DNA from: an uncultured Sutterella sp.
GTDB lineage: Bacteria; Pseudomonadota; Gammaproteobacteria; Burkholderiales; Burkholderiaceae_F
Assembly: GCA_900764215.1 (NCBI GenBank)
Contig: CAAFNI010000522.1
Span: forward strand, 1 to 11,348
Reading direction: 5' to 3'
Length of the DNA stretch: 11,348 nt
Both the position numbers and the translations under genes were made by a program. This document shows positions 6,079-11,348 of the stretch, one piece after another; positions within the stretch are counted from its first letter, which is position 1; every line of letters starts with the position of its first letter. Under the pieces are notes generated by a model. The model had not been told where the DNA came from and searched no databases. It was given only the letters and a program-made list of their open reading frames with translations.

Positions 6079-7623
6079 ATGTCGCTCTTGAAGTCTGCTC
6101 TTACTGTTTCAGGCCTGACGCTGGTGAGCCGCATCACGGGCGTGATCCGCGACATGCTCATTGCGCGCTTCTTCGGCGCATCGGCAGAGACCGACGCGTT
6201 CTATGTGGCGTTCAGGCTTCCGAACATGCTGCGGCGCCTCTTTGCGGAGGGGGCCTTTCAGCAGGCCTTCGTGCCGATGCTCGCCGACGTCAAGGAGCGC
6301 GGAGGGGACGAAGCGCACCGCTTCATCGACCACGTCTTCACGGTGCTCGCGCTTTCGGTCTTCGCGGCGAGCGTCCTGGGCGTTGCTGCGGCTCCGCTTC
6401 TCGTCTGGGCAATCGCGAGCGGCCTCGCGTCCGACCCCGAGGCCTTTGATCTTGCGAGCGGCCTCACCCGCTTCATGTTCCCCTACATCGCCTTCATGGC
6501 CCTCACGGCGCTTGCGGCCTCGGTGCTCAACACCTGGAAGCGCTTTGCAGTGCCGGCGGTGACGCCCGTTTTGCTCAACCTCTCCTTCATCGGCGCCACG
6601 GTGCTCCTGGCGCCCCGCATGGCCGAGCCCGTCTGGGCGCTCGCCGTTGCGGTGATTTTGGGCGGCATTCTGCAGCTCGGCACCCAGTATCTGGCGCTGC
6701 GCCGCCTCGGCATCCGCGTGCGACCCTGCGGCCTCAGGGTCAGTCTGGCCGACGCGGACGTGCGCCGCGTGCTCAAGCTCATGGTGCCTGCGCTCTTTGG
6801 CGTGGGCGTCGCGCAGCTCTCGATCCTCATCAACACGAACATCGCCTCGCATCTGGGCAAGGGAGCCGTGACGTGGCTCAACTACGCCGACCGCCTGATG
6901 GAATTTCCGACGGCGCTCCTGGGGGTCGCGCTCGGCACCGTGCTCCTGCCGGGGCTCTCGAGCGCCTATGCCAAGGGCGACACGGCGCGCTACAACTCGC
7001 TTCTCGACAGAGGACTGAGGCTTGTCGTGCTCGTAGCCGTGCCCGCCGCCGTCGGACTCTGGCTCACGAGCGAAGCGCTCGTCGCGTTTCTCTTTCAGGG
7101 GCGAAGCTTTACGCCCGACGACGTGAGCCAGACGGCGCTCGCCGTCGTGGGCTATTCGGTCGGCCTCATCGGCCTCATTGCGCTCAAGATCGTCGCCCCC
7201 GCCTTTTATGCGCGCAAGGACATCCGCACGCCGGTGAAGACCGCCTTCTGGAGCCTCGTGGTCGTGCAGCTCGTCAACCTCGTCTCTGTGCCGCTCTTTT
7301 CACATGCGGGCCTGGCCCTATCGGTCGGCGTGGGGAGCGTCTTCAATGCGGGCGCGCTGCTCTTCATTCTGAGGCGCCGCGGCATCTACGCGCCGCTGCC
7401 GGGCTGGCCGAAGGCCGTGCTTCGCATCGCGTTCGCCGCCATGCTCATGGGCGCGGGCCTGTGGTACGGCCAGACCTTCGTGTCCTGGACCGCCATGCCC
7501 TGGCTCATGCGTGCGTGCGGCGTGCTGGTCATGGTCGCCGCCGCGGCCTTCGCCTACTTCGCCGTCATGTTCGCCTGCGGCTGGCGGCTCTCCGAACTTC
7601 GCCCGGGCCGCGCGCAGGACTGA
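6079..7623 (+). CDS. murJ: Lipid II flippase
   Basis: MurJ (MviN) of the MOP exporter superfamily moves lipid II from the inner to the outer face of the cytoplasmic membrane for peptidoglycan assembly. The product has 514 residues (511 in E. coli) and about 14 hydrophobic segments. R18, R24, A29 and D39, residues found important in E. coli MurJ, sit at identical positions in SRITGVIRDMLIARFFGASAETDAF (numbered from M1). NMLRRLFAEGAFQQAFVP, NYADRLMEFP, GVALGTVLLPGLS and GLIGLIALKIVAPAFYARKDI are family blocks. I chose ATG 6079 because it gives the E. coli-like N terminus MSLLKSAL; the open frame extends 34 codons further up to a TTG but has no family sequence there. No clear Shine-Dalgarno is seen. 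It diverges from rpsT and ends at a terminator. Confidence 0.97.
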   Translation: MSLLKSALTVSGLTLVSRITGVIRDMLIARFFGASAETDAFYVAFRLPNMLRRLFAEGAFQQAFVPMLADVKERGGDEAHRFIDHVFTVLALSVFAASVLGVAAAPLLVWAIASGLASDPEAFDLASGLTRFMFPYIAFMALTALAASVLNTWKRFAVPAVTPVLLNLSFIGATVLLAPRMAEPVWALAVAVILGGILQLGTQYLALRRLGIRVRPCGLRVSLADADVRRVLKLMVPALFGVGVAQLSILINTNIASHLGKGAVTWLNYADRLMEFPTALLGVALGTVLLPGLSSAYAKGDTARYNSLLDRGLRLVVLVAVPAAVGLWLTSEALVAFLFQGRSFTPDDVSQTALAVVGYSVGLIGLIALKIVAPAFYARKDIRTPVKTAFWSLVVVQLVNLVSVPLFSHAGLALSVGVGSVFNAGALLFILRRRGIYAPLPGWPKAVLRIAFAAMLMGAGLWYGQTFVSWTAMPWLMRACGVLVMVAAAAFAYFAVMFACGWRLSELRPGRAQD

Positions 7624-7643
7624 CGGCTCAGCCGGAAGTCCTG

Positions 7644-7678
7644 AAAAAAAGCGCGGACCGGTCAGTCCGCGCCTTCTT
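7644..7678. terminator. Bidirectional terminator between murJ and the 105-residue protein gene
   Basis: Perfect 8-bp arms GCGCGGAC (7651-7658) and GTCCGCGC (7665-7672) with a 6-base loop are preceded by seven A (7644-7650) and followed by CTTCTT. The A-run makes it strong for the minus strand, and the T-rich right side serves murJ. Confidence 0.8.
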
Positions 7679-7712
7679 CGGCCATGCCTTCGTTCATCAA
7701 GACGCCGAAGGC

Positions 7713-8030
7713 CTACTGGGCGGGGGCGTCCTGCGCCGCTTCGGCCTCCTCCTCTTCTTCGCCGAGCGTGTCGATTTCGTCAAAGGTCAGAAACGGCATG
7801 CGGGCGGGCCAGCCGATCAGTTCGTCCTCGCTCATGGCGTCGAGCGCGGCGGGGCCGAGACGCGCCGTGTTGACGGCGTAGTTGAGCTTGGCGTAGACGT
7901 GGACGAGGTCGTGGTTGAGCACTTCGAGGGCATCTTCCTGATCGCCGTTTTCAACCTTCTCGAGCGCGTTCTGAAGCGCCTCGGAGGCGTCGTTCAAGGT
8001 GGCCTGCAGCCATTCGAGTTCAATGTCCAT
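7713..8030 (-). CDS. Unrecognised small acidic protein, 105 residues
   Basis: I do not recognise a family. The start MDIELEWLQATLNDASEALQ leads into two predicted amphipathic helices (about residues 1-30 and 34-60; the second includes LNHDLVHVYAKLNYAVNTARLG). A compact motif SEDELIGWPARMPFLTFDEID follows, and then a very acidic, Ala/Glu-rich tail (GEEEEEAEAAQDAPAQ) that is probably disordered. There is no signal peptide or membrane segment, so it is likely cytosolic. Codon use looks like its neighbours (GC-rich third positions). The frame stays open upstream to ATG 8249, but that extension is Arg/Pro-rich and unlike a protein, so ATG 8030 is preferred, although no ribosome site lies near it. 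The gene is convergent with murJ. The helical part could be a small binding module or antitoxin-like adaptor, but nothing in the sequence shows which. Confidence 0.65.
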   Translation of the reverse strand: MDIELEWLQATLNDASEALQNALEKVENGDQEDALEVLNHDLVHVYAKLNYAVNTARLGPAALDAMSEDELIGWPARMPFLTFDEIDTLGEEEEEAEAAQDAPAQ

Positions 8031-8080
8031 AGCATTGCCGCGCAGTCGCCGGCGGCTTCGGCCGGCAGGGGCTGGGCGGC

Positions 8081-8179
8081 TTACTCCTTTCGCAGTTGCG
8101 TGAAATGGGCGGCTTTGCGGGTGGGAGCTGCGCCGTTGCCATGGCCCTTGAGGGCCGCTCCGGCCTTTGCTCCGAGCAT
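8081..8179 (-). CDS. Possible small ORF (32 residues) upstream of the 105-residue protein gene
   Basis: On the minus strand, ATG 8179 runs to TAA at 8081-8083. An earlier in-frame TTG at 8209 would give 42 residues. The peptide is basic and begins MLGAKAGAALKGHGNG, ending RKAAHFTQLRKE. The third codon positions are mostly G or C. No ribosome site precedes either start, and no family is recognised. The last codons plus stop contain GAAAGGAG, a good Shine-Dalgarno sequence, but the next ATG (8030) is over 50 bases away. It may be a leader peptide, a real small gene or chance; in GC-rich DNA chance is quite likely. Confidence 0.25.
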   Translation of the reverse strand: MLGAKAGAALKGHGNGAAPTRKAAHFTQLRKE

Positions 8180-8247
8180 CGTTAAGCAGTTCGCCGCCTG
8201 TCGTTCCAAGTGCGCCGGCGGTTGTGGGTGATGAATGCCGGCAAGTC

Positions 8248-8277
8248 ATTCTAAAACGCTTTCAGAGGCCGGGCCAA
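8248..8277 (-). promoter_or_regulatory. Possible promoter for the small-protein gene(s)
   Basis: On the minus strand TTGGCC (8277-8272), an 18-base spacer and TAGAAT (8253-8248) fit a sigma70 promoter; the -10 matches five of six. Transcription would start near 8241, leaving a leader of about 210 bases before ATG 8030. Confidence 0.4.
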
Positions 8278-8336
8278 GGCTTTCGAAAAAGGCTTGCAAA
8301 ATAGGCCGCCGAGGCGCCGGGGATTCGCAAGCGAAA

Positions 8337-8365
8337 GGAGCCGGCCTCCTTGGAGAGCCGGCTCC
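8337..8365 (-). terminator. Terminator hairpin after iadA
   Basis: Perfect 9-bp arms GGAGCCGGC (8337-8345) and GCCGGCTCC (8357-8365), with an 11-base loop, lie about 40 bases past the iadA stop. On the minus strand the stem is followed by TTTCGCTTGCG, so the U-tract is short. A smaller hairpin TCCTTC-AGA-GAAGGA (8386-8400) lies right after the stop codon. Confidence 0.6.
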
Positions 8366-8403
8366 CGATGCGTTCGTCGGACGCTTCCTTCAGAGAAGGA
8401 GGA

Positions 8404-9549
8404 TCAATATTCGAACGTGCCCTTCACGAGGATTTCGCCCTCGCGCATCATTTCGCGGCCGCGGGCGAAGACGCCCTTGAGCTCGAGGTCCTCGGTGAAG
8501 AGGCAGGCGTTGGCGCAGGCGCCCGTTTCGATGACGCCGTGGCCCTTGATGCCGAGTGCGCCGGCGACGTTCGAGGTCGTGAACGTGAGGGCCTGTTCGA
8601 TCGGCATGTTGAAGTCGCGGATGAGGCGGACGGTTTCCTTGAGGTTGCCTTCCACGCCGCCCACGCCGAGGCCCACCATTTCACCCTTGTCGTTGAAGCG
8701 GGGCACGGAGCCGTGGCCGTCGGTGGAGAGCGTGATGTGCGTCGGATCGACGCCGGCGGCGATCGCCTCGACGACGGCCTGGGCCGGATGGTCGAAGCAG
8801 CAGGAGGCGCCCGTCGTGATGTCGATCCAGCCGCCCTTGAGCGCGAACTCGACGGCGGCGTCGAAGACGTGGCGGATGCGGCCGCAGTGGGTCGGGCGGA
8901 TGTGCTTGATGGGGAAGCCGCGGGAGACGATTTCGTCGTACATGGCGAAGGCGCCCGGGATGTTGCCGTTGTGAATGTGCAGGAAGCCGATCTTGCCGGC
9001 GAGCATGGCGCCCACGCGGATGTCGGCGAGCATGGAGAGCACCGTCTGGACGTCCGGGAAGCTCGAGCGGTGGTCGCCGAGCGCGATCTTCACGCCGAGG
9101 ACTTCGGGCACGAAGAAGAGGTCGTTGCCGATCGAGTCGGTGAGAAGCGTCGGCGGGCAGCGGTAGTTGGACGTATACATCCAGGCGGAGACGCCTTCGG
9201 CCTTGAGGGCGCGGACCTTGGCGAGAAGGTTCGGGATGGAGCGCGTCGTGTAGTCGGTGCCGGAGACGCCGACGACGTCCGTCGTGCCGCAGGCGACGAG
9301 CTCGGAGAGCACGAGCTCGGGCGTGCGCGTGGCGGGGCCGCCTTCGCCGCCGCCGCCCGTGACGTGGATGTGCTGGTCGAAGAAGCCCGGCGTCATGATC
9401 ATGCCTTGGGCGTCGATCGTCTGCAGGTCCGGGAGGTTGGGCGCAAGGTCCGGGCCGACGGCGAGGATGCGTTCGTTGGCCATGAGCACGTCCGCGACGC
9501 CGAGGTCCTTGGGCGCGAAGACGCGTGCGTTCTTGATGAGGATAGCCAT
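8404..9549 (-). CDS. iadA: Isoaspartyl (beta-aspartyl) dipeptidase
   Basis: A binuclear-zinc amidohydrolase that cleaves beta-aspartyl dipeptides, which arise from damaged or degraded proteins, to free aspartate and an amino acid. The product has 381 residues against 390 in E. coli IadA. The active site is complete and mostly aligns with E. coli at an offset of 8: H60 and H62 (DQHIH), E69 (GGGGEGGPATRTPE), Y129, carboxylated lysine K154 and R161 in GVKIALGDHRSS, H193, H221 and R224 in PTHCGR, and D277 with S281 in STDGHGS. ATG 9549 has AAGGAG at 9558-9563 eight bases upstream. There is no signal peptide, so the enzyme is cytosolic. It is the second gene of an operon, 34 bases after dcuC, and is followed by a terminator hairpin. 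It was separated from dihydroorotases and D-aminoacylases by the GGGGE and HCGR blocks. Confidence 0.93.
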   Translation of the reverse strand: MAILIKNARVFAPKDLGVADVLMANERILAVGPDLAPNLPDLQTIDAQGMIMTPGFFDQHIHVTGGGGEGGPATRTPELVLSELVACGTTDVVGVSGTDYTTRSIPNLLAKVRALKAEGVSAWMYTSNYRCPPTLLTDSIGNDLFFVPEVLGVKIALGDHRSSFPDVQTVLSMLADIRVGAMLAGKIGFLHIHNGNIPGAFAMYDEIVSRGFPIKHIRPTHCGRIRHVFDAAVEFALKGGWIDITTGASCCFDHPAQAVVEAIAAGVDPTHITLSTDGHGSVPRFNDKGEMVGLGVGGVEGNLKETVRLIRDFNMPIEQALTFTTSNVAGALGIKGHGVIETGACANACLFTEDLELKGVFARGREMMREGEILVKGTFEY

Positions 9550-9557
9550 TTCAGTGT

Positions 9558-9563
9558 CTCCTT
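9558..9563 (-). promoter_or_regulatory. Shine-Dalgarno site of iadA in the dcuC-iadA gap
   Basis: AAGGAG on the minus strand, eight bases before the iadA ATG. The 34-base gap has no terminator or promoter, which supports co-transcription with dcuC. Confidence 0.75.
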
Positions 9564-9583
9564 GTGTGACAGTCGGATGCCGT

Positions 9584-10966
9584 TTAGAGGAAGGCGGCGG
9601 AGGCGGCGACGTTGACGATCAGCGCGAGCAGCATGACCGGGATCGTGCGCCTGATGATTTCAAAGGGCGTGAGCCCCGCAATGCCGGCGACGGCGATGAT
9701 CACGCCGGCGATCGGGCACATCGTGCGGGCGATGCCGGCCGAGAGCTGGACCGGCACGACGAGCACGGCGGTGCTGATGCCCACGCTCGCCGCGGCTTCG
9801 GGCAGAAGCGGCGAGAAGGCGAAGAAGGCGGCGTTGCCCGAGCCCGTCACGATCGTGGCGACGACCATGATGCCGAGCATGATGAAGAGCATCACCCAGA
9901 CGCCGGCGCTTTCCATCGCGGCGGCGGCCTGGATCATCGTCGTGATGCCGCCCATCTTGTTCATGCCGAGCGCGAAGAGTTCGGCGCAGCAGATGAGGGC
10001 CACGGTCGAGGTGAAGACCTTGCCCATGCCTTCGAAGACGGCGCCCGTGCGCTTGCAGCATTCCTTGAAGTCGAAGTGCGTGATCAGGTCGACGAAGAAG
10101 GCGATCAGGATCGAGACCAGAATGCCGGTCTGAAGCGAAAGCTTGATGCCGTCGTAGACCATCGGCGAAAAGACGATGAGAAGCACGAGCGGAAGCATCG
10201 GCAGCAGCGCGTAGTGAACGGGACCCGCGCCTTCAAAGGCCTTTTCGAGGTCCTTCTGGTCTGCCTTGACGGGCGAGCCGTCGGCGACGCCGCGGGCTGC
10301 GTCGCGCTGGTCGAACCAGCGCTGGACGAAGAAGTGGCCGACGGCGACCGTGGCGATCACGCAGACGGCGACGGGAATCTGGCTCTGCACGAAGTAGGTG
10401 ACGACGTCGGTCGACATCAGGTCGGCGGCGCGCATCGCGTTCGAGGAGGAGGGCCCGAGGTCAAGGCAGCAGGTCGAGCCGATCACGGCGGCGGCCGAGG
10501 CGCGCGAGACGCCGAGCGCCACGAGAAGCGGATAGACGCTCGCCATCAGCAGAAGGCCGAGGCCCACGGCCGAATTGATGAAGAGCGCCATGAACTGACC
10601 CACGACGTAGGTGATGGCGAGCAGCACGTACGGGGAGCGGACGGCCGAGAGCGGCTTGACGCAGAGCTTCACGAGCGCCTTGGAGGCGCCGATGCGGTCC
10701 ATGTAGAAGGAGAAGCCCGCGATGAGCATGATGTTGAGGCCGAGGCCGGGCAGGCGGCCCTTCATCTGATCCGTGAAGGCCTGAACGAAGTCAAAGCCCA
10801 CGAAGTGCGTGCTCTTCTTGGCGTCGACGGGATCGACGCCCATGAGCCAGGCGCATACGAGCATCAGCAGGCCCGCAAGAAGCAGAACGATGGGAGGGTA
10901 GTAGTTTTTGAGCACGCAGTACGCGACGACGGCGATGACTGCGATCGTGATGAGGATGCCGAGCAT
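9584..10966 (-). CDS. dcuC: DcuC-family anaerobic C4-dicarboxylate transporter
   Basis: An inner-membrane secondary transporter of 460 residues (461 in E. coli DcuC) with about a dozen hydrophobic segments. E. coli DcuC mainly exports succinate during anaerobic growth; the substrate here could be a C4-dicarboxylate, aspartate or, given its operon partner, an aspartyl peptide, which is inference. Family blocks are the N-terminal MLGILITIAVIAVV, GFSFYMDRIGAS, KPLSAVRSPYVLL, NSAVGLGLLLMASVYP, GVSRASAAAVIGST, GHFFVQRW, VTGSGNAAFFAF and ARTMCPIAGVIIAVAGIAGLTPFEI in parts. A hydrophilic loop (about residues 215-250) divides the protein into halves. ATG 10966 has only GGAG at 10977-10980, ten bases upstream. 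It is the first gene of the operon. The family is clear; dcuC versus a paralogue (DcuD-like) is not. Confidence 0.88.
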   Translation of the reverse strand: MLGILITIAVIAVVAYCVLKNYYPPIVLLLAGLLMLVCAWLMGVDPVDAKKSTHFVGFDFVQAFTDQMKGRLPGLGLNIMLIAGFSFYMDRIGASKALVKLCVKPLSAVRSPYVLLAITYVVGQFMALFINSAVGLGLLLMASVYPLLVALGVSRASAAAVIGSTCCLDLGPSSSNAMRAADLMSTDVVTYFVQSQIPVAVCVIATVAVGHFFVQRWFDQRDAARGVADGSPVKADQKDLEKAFEGAGPVHYALLPMLPLVLLIVFSPMVYDGIKLSLQTGILVSILIAFFVDLITHFDFKECCKRTGAVFEGMGKVFTSTVALICCAELFALGMNKMGGITTMIQAAAAMESAGVWVMLFIMLGIMVVATIVTGSGNAAFFAFSPLLPEAAASVGISTAVLVVPVQLSAGIARTMCPIAGVIIAVAGIAGLTPFEIIRRTIPVMLLALIVNVAASAAFL

Positions 10967-11039
10967 TGGTTTCGGGCTCCGTGTCGGTTGGATGAGTTTG
11001 GGGACTGATCGTGCCGACGGGCGTTCGAAGGGGCGAGGG

Positions 11040-11086
11040 CCTCAGGCGGACGCGGGTCGGCTGCGTCAGGCGGGCCGACCTTGAGG
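11040..11086 (-). repeat. Nested inverted repeat in the dcuC leader
   Basis: Inner perfect arms GGTCGGC (11055-11061) and GCCGACC (11074-11080) surround a 12-base loop. Outer arms CCTCA (11040-11044) and TGAGG (11082-11086) also pair. On the minus strand CCGCCTGA occurs twice, once in the loop and once in the outer part. It lies about 75-120 bases before the dcuC start. Confidence 0.6.
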
Positions 11087-11119
11087 AATGGTTGTAGCGG
11101 AGGGCGCCGTCCTGACGAA

Positions 11120-11164
11120 GCATTCGCGCAGCCGCCGGCAGAGGCGACGCAGCCGCGCGAATGC
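11120..11164 (-). repeat. 10-bp inverted repeat beside the putative dcuC promoter
   Basis: Perfect arms GCATTCGCGC (11120-11129) and GCGCGAATGC (11155-11164) are separated by 25 bases. The right arm lies four bases from the candidate -10 box (11168-11173), so it could be an operator at the transcription start or the first stem of the leader RNA. Confidence 0.6.
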
Positions 11165-11238
11165 GCCGCCATCGTAGCAGTTCGGGTGCGGCTCCGACAG
11201 GGGAGATCATGGAAAACGCCTAGAGCGTGAAAAGCATT

Positions 11239-11268
11239 GAGCCCGCCGAAGAGTGTTCGGGCGGGCTC
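11239..11268 (-). terminator. Probable terminator of a minus-strand gene beyond the contig end
   Basis: Perfect 9-bp arms GAGCCCGCC (11239-11247) and GGCGGGCTC (11260-11268), with three further pairs GAA/TTC after a bulged G. On the minus strand the stem is followed by AATGCTTTTCACG. A TAA stop 26 bases before the stem fits a gene ending just right of the window, but that gene is not present. Confidence 0.45.
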
Positions 11269-11298
11269 GGGGAAGGCGGCGTGCGGGACGGGCTTACC

Positions 11299-11348
11299 CT
11301 GTCTCTTATACACATCTCCGAGCCCACGAGACTCGACGTCATCTCGTA
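11299..11348 (+). other. Untrimmed Illumina Nextera adapter with i7 index (not genomic)
   Basis: Bases 11299-11317 are the 19-base Tn5 mosaic end CTGTCTCTTATACACATCT. Bases 11318-11332 are CCGAGCCCACGAGAC, the i7-side Nextera adapter. An 8-base index TCGACGTC follows (11333-11340), then ATCTCGTA (11341-11348), the first bases of the P7 adapter. Genomic sequence ends at about 11298. A reverse-strand frame entering from here begins with the peptide MYKRQ, a known signature of this adapter in translated databases. Confidence 0.97.

Larger units (their letters stand above)
8031..8336. other. Region between the 105-residue gene and the iadA terminator
   Basis: About 300 bases without a secure gene. 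It contains the possible small ORF and promoter listed separately. Several GC-rich inverted repeats are also visible: GCCGGC (8048-8053) with GCCGGC (8061-8066) just upstream of ATG 8030; the near-palindrome GGCCCTTGAGGGCC near 8144-8157; and TTCGC-AA-GCGAA at 8323-8334. A 10-base direct repeat AAGCCGCCCA (minus strand) occurs on either side of the GAAAGGAG sequence. No tRNA or known riboswitch consensus was recognised. Confidence 0.5.
10967..11298 (-). promoter_or_regulatory. Upstream/leader region of dcuC-iadA, rich in inverted repeats (332 bp)
   Basis: No gene is supported here. A weak -10-like TACGAT (11173-11168, minus strand) is the best promoter candidate but has no good -35; CTACAACC near 11092-11097 is an alternative. 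Downstream of TACGAT, on the dcuC side, lie two large inverted repeats, listed separately, which would form stem-loops in a leader of about 200 bases. No FNR-type TTGAT-N4-ATCAA site was seen. On the minus strand a TAA at 11296-11294 precedes the hairpin at 11239-11268 and could be the stop of a neighbouring gene lost at the contig end. Confidence 0.45.

Noticed and set aside
5739..6161. Minus-strand frame of 140 codons between rpsT and murJ
   Set aside because: It overlaps the conserved start of murJ and the rpsT control region, and shows no recognisable protein pattern.
8080..8180. Resemblance to a cyclic-di-GMP (GEMM) riboswitch through CGCAAAGCC (minus strand)
   Set aside because: Only this short piece matches; the upstream conserved GCACAGGGCAAAC block and the pairing pattern are absent.
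8031..8249. N-terminal extension of the 105-residue protein to ATG 8249
   Set aside because: The added 73 residues are Arg/Pro/Ser-rich and unlike the folded part; the ATG also overlaps the candidate -10 box.
9257..11008. A 583-codon plus-strand frame across iadA and dcuC
   Set aside because: Its product is an Asp/His/Glu/Arg-rich string produced by antisense reading of the hydrophobic transporter, and the real genes on the minus strand are unmistakable.
10864..11313. Minus-strand frame beginning MYKRQ at the right end
   Set aside because: Its start lies inside the sequencing adapter, so the frame is an artefact.
1..11348. Search by eye for CRISPR arrays, tRNA genes, insertion sequences, prophage or defence systems
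   Set aside because: No spaced direct repeats, cloverleaf with a GTTC-type arm, transposase motifs or terminal inverted repeats were seen.

Overview
The window is a GC-rich bacterial chromosome segment made mostly of housekeeping genes. It carries complete or partial dxs, yajQ, murB, a hemolysin III/PAQR membrane protein, rpsT, murJ, a dcuC-family transporter and iadA, plus an O-acyltransferase and one unrecognised small acidic protein. The proteins align closely, as I remember them, with proteobacterial (E. coli-type) versions. The high GC, the divergent rpsT/murJ pair and the anaerobic dicarboxylate/peptide genes suggest a host-associated betaproteobacterium, perhaps Sutterellaceae. That placement is inference and no marker in the window settles it.

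Layout. Positions 1-621 hold the 3' end of dxs (isoprenoid precursor synthesis). Positions 713-2728 hold an AT3-SGNH acyltransferase whose only visible in-frame start lies upstream of an imperfect CATC/CCTC tetranucleotide tract. yajQ (minus strand) ends 23 bp from it, convergently. yajQ and murB diverge from a shared control region of about 190 bp that holds a good sigma70 promoter for yajQ, a perfect TATAAT for murB and two inverted repeats. A hemolysin III gene follows murB. A bidirectional terminator separates it from convergent rpsT. rpsT and murJ diverge across 364 bp. murJ ends at a second bidirectional terminator, facing a 105-residue acidic protein of unknown function on the minus strand. 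That protein has a long, structured upstream region with a possible small ORF. The right third is a minus-strand dcuC-iadA operon with a leader region rich in inverted repeats.

The last 50 bases are not genomic. From 11299 the sequence is the Nextera mosaic end, the i7-side adapter, an 8-base index and the start of the P7 adapter, so the contig ends in untrimmed adapter.

Functional themes: cell-envelope building (Dxs supplies precursors of undecaprenyl phosphate, MurB makes UDP-MurNAc, MurJ flips lipid II, and the acyltransferase probably decorates a surface glycan), and dicarboxylate/aspartyl-peptide use (DcuC with IadA). I see no phage, CRISPR, IS element or defence system. The most interesting signals are the possible phase-variable acyltransferase, the structured leader and control regions of dcuC-iadA, yajQ and murB, and the unexplained small gene(s) at 7713-8209.
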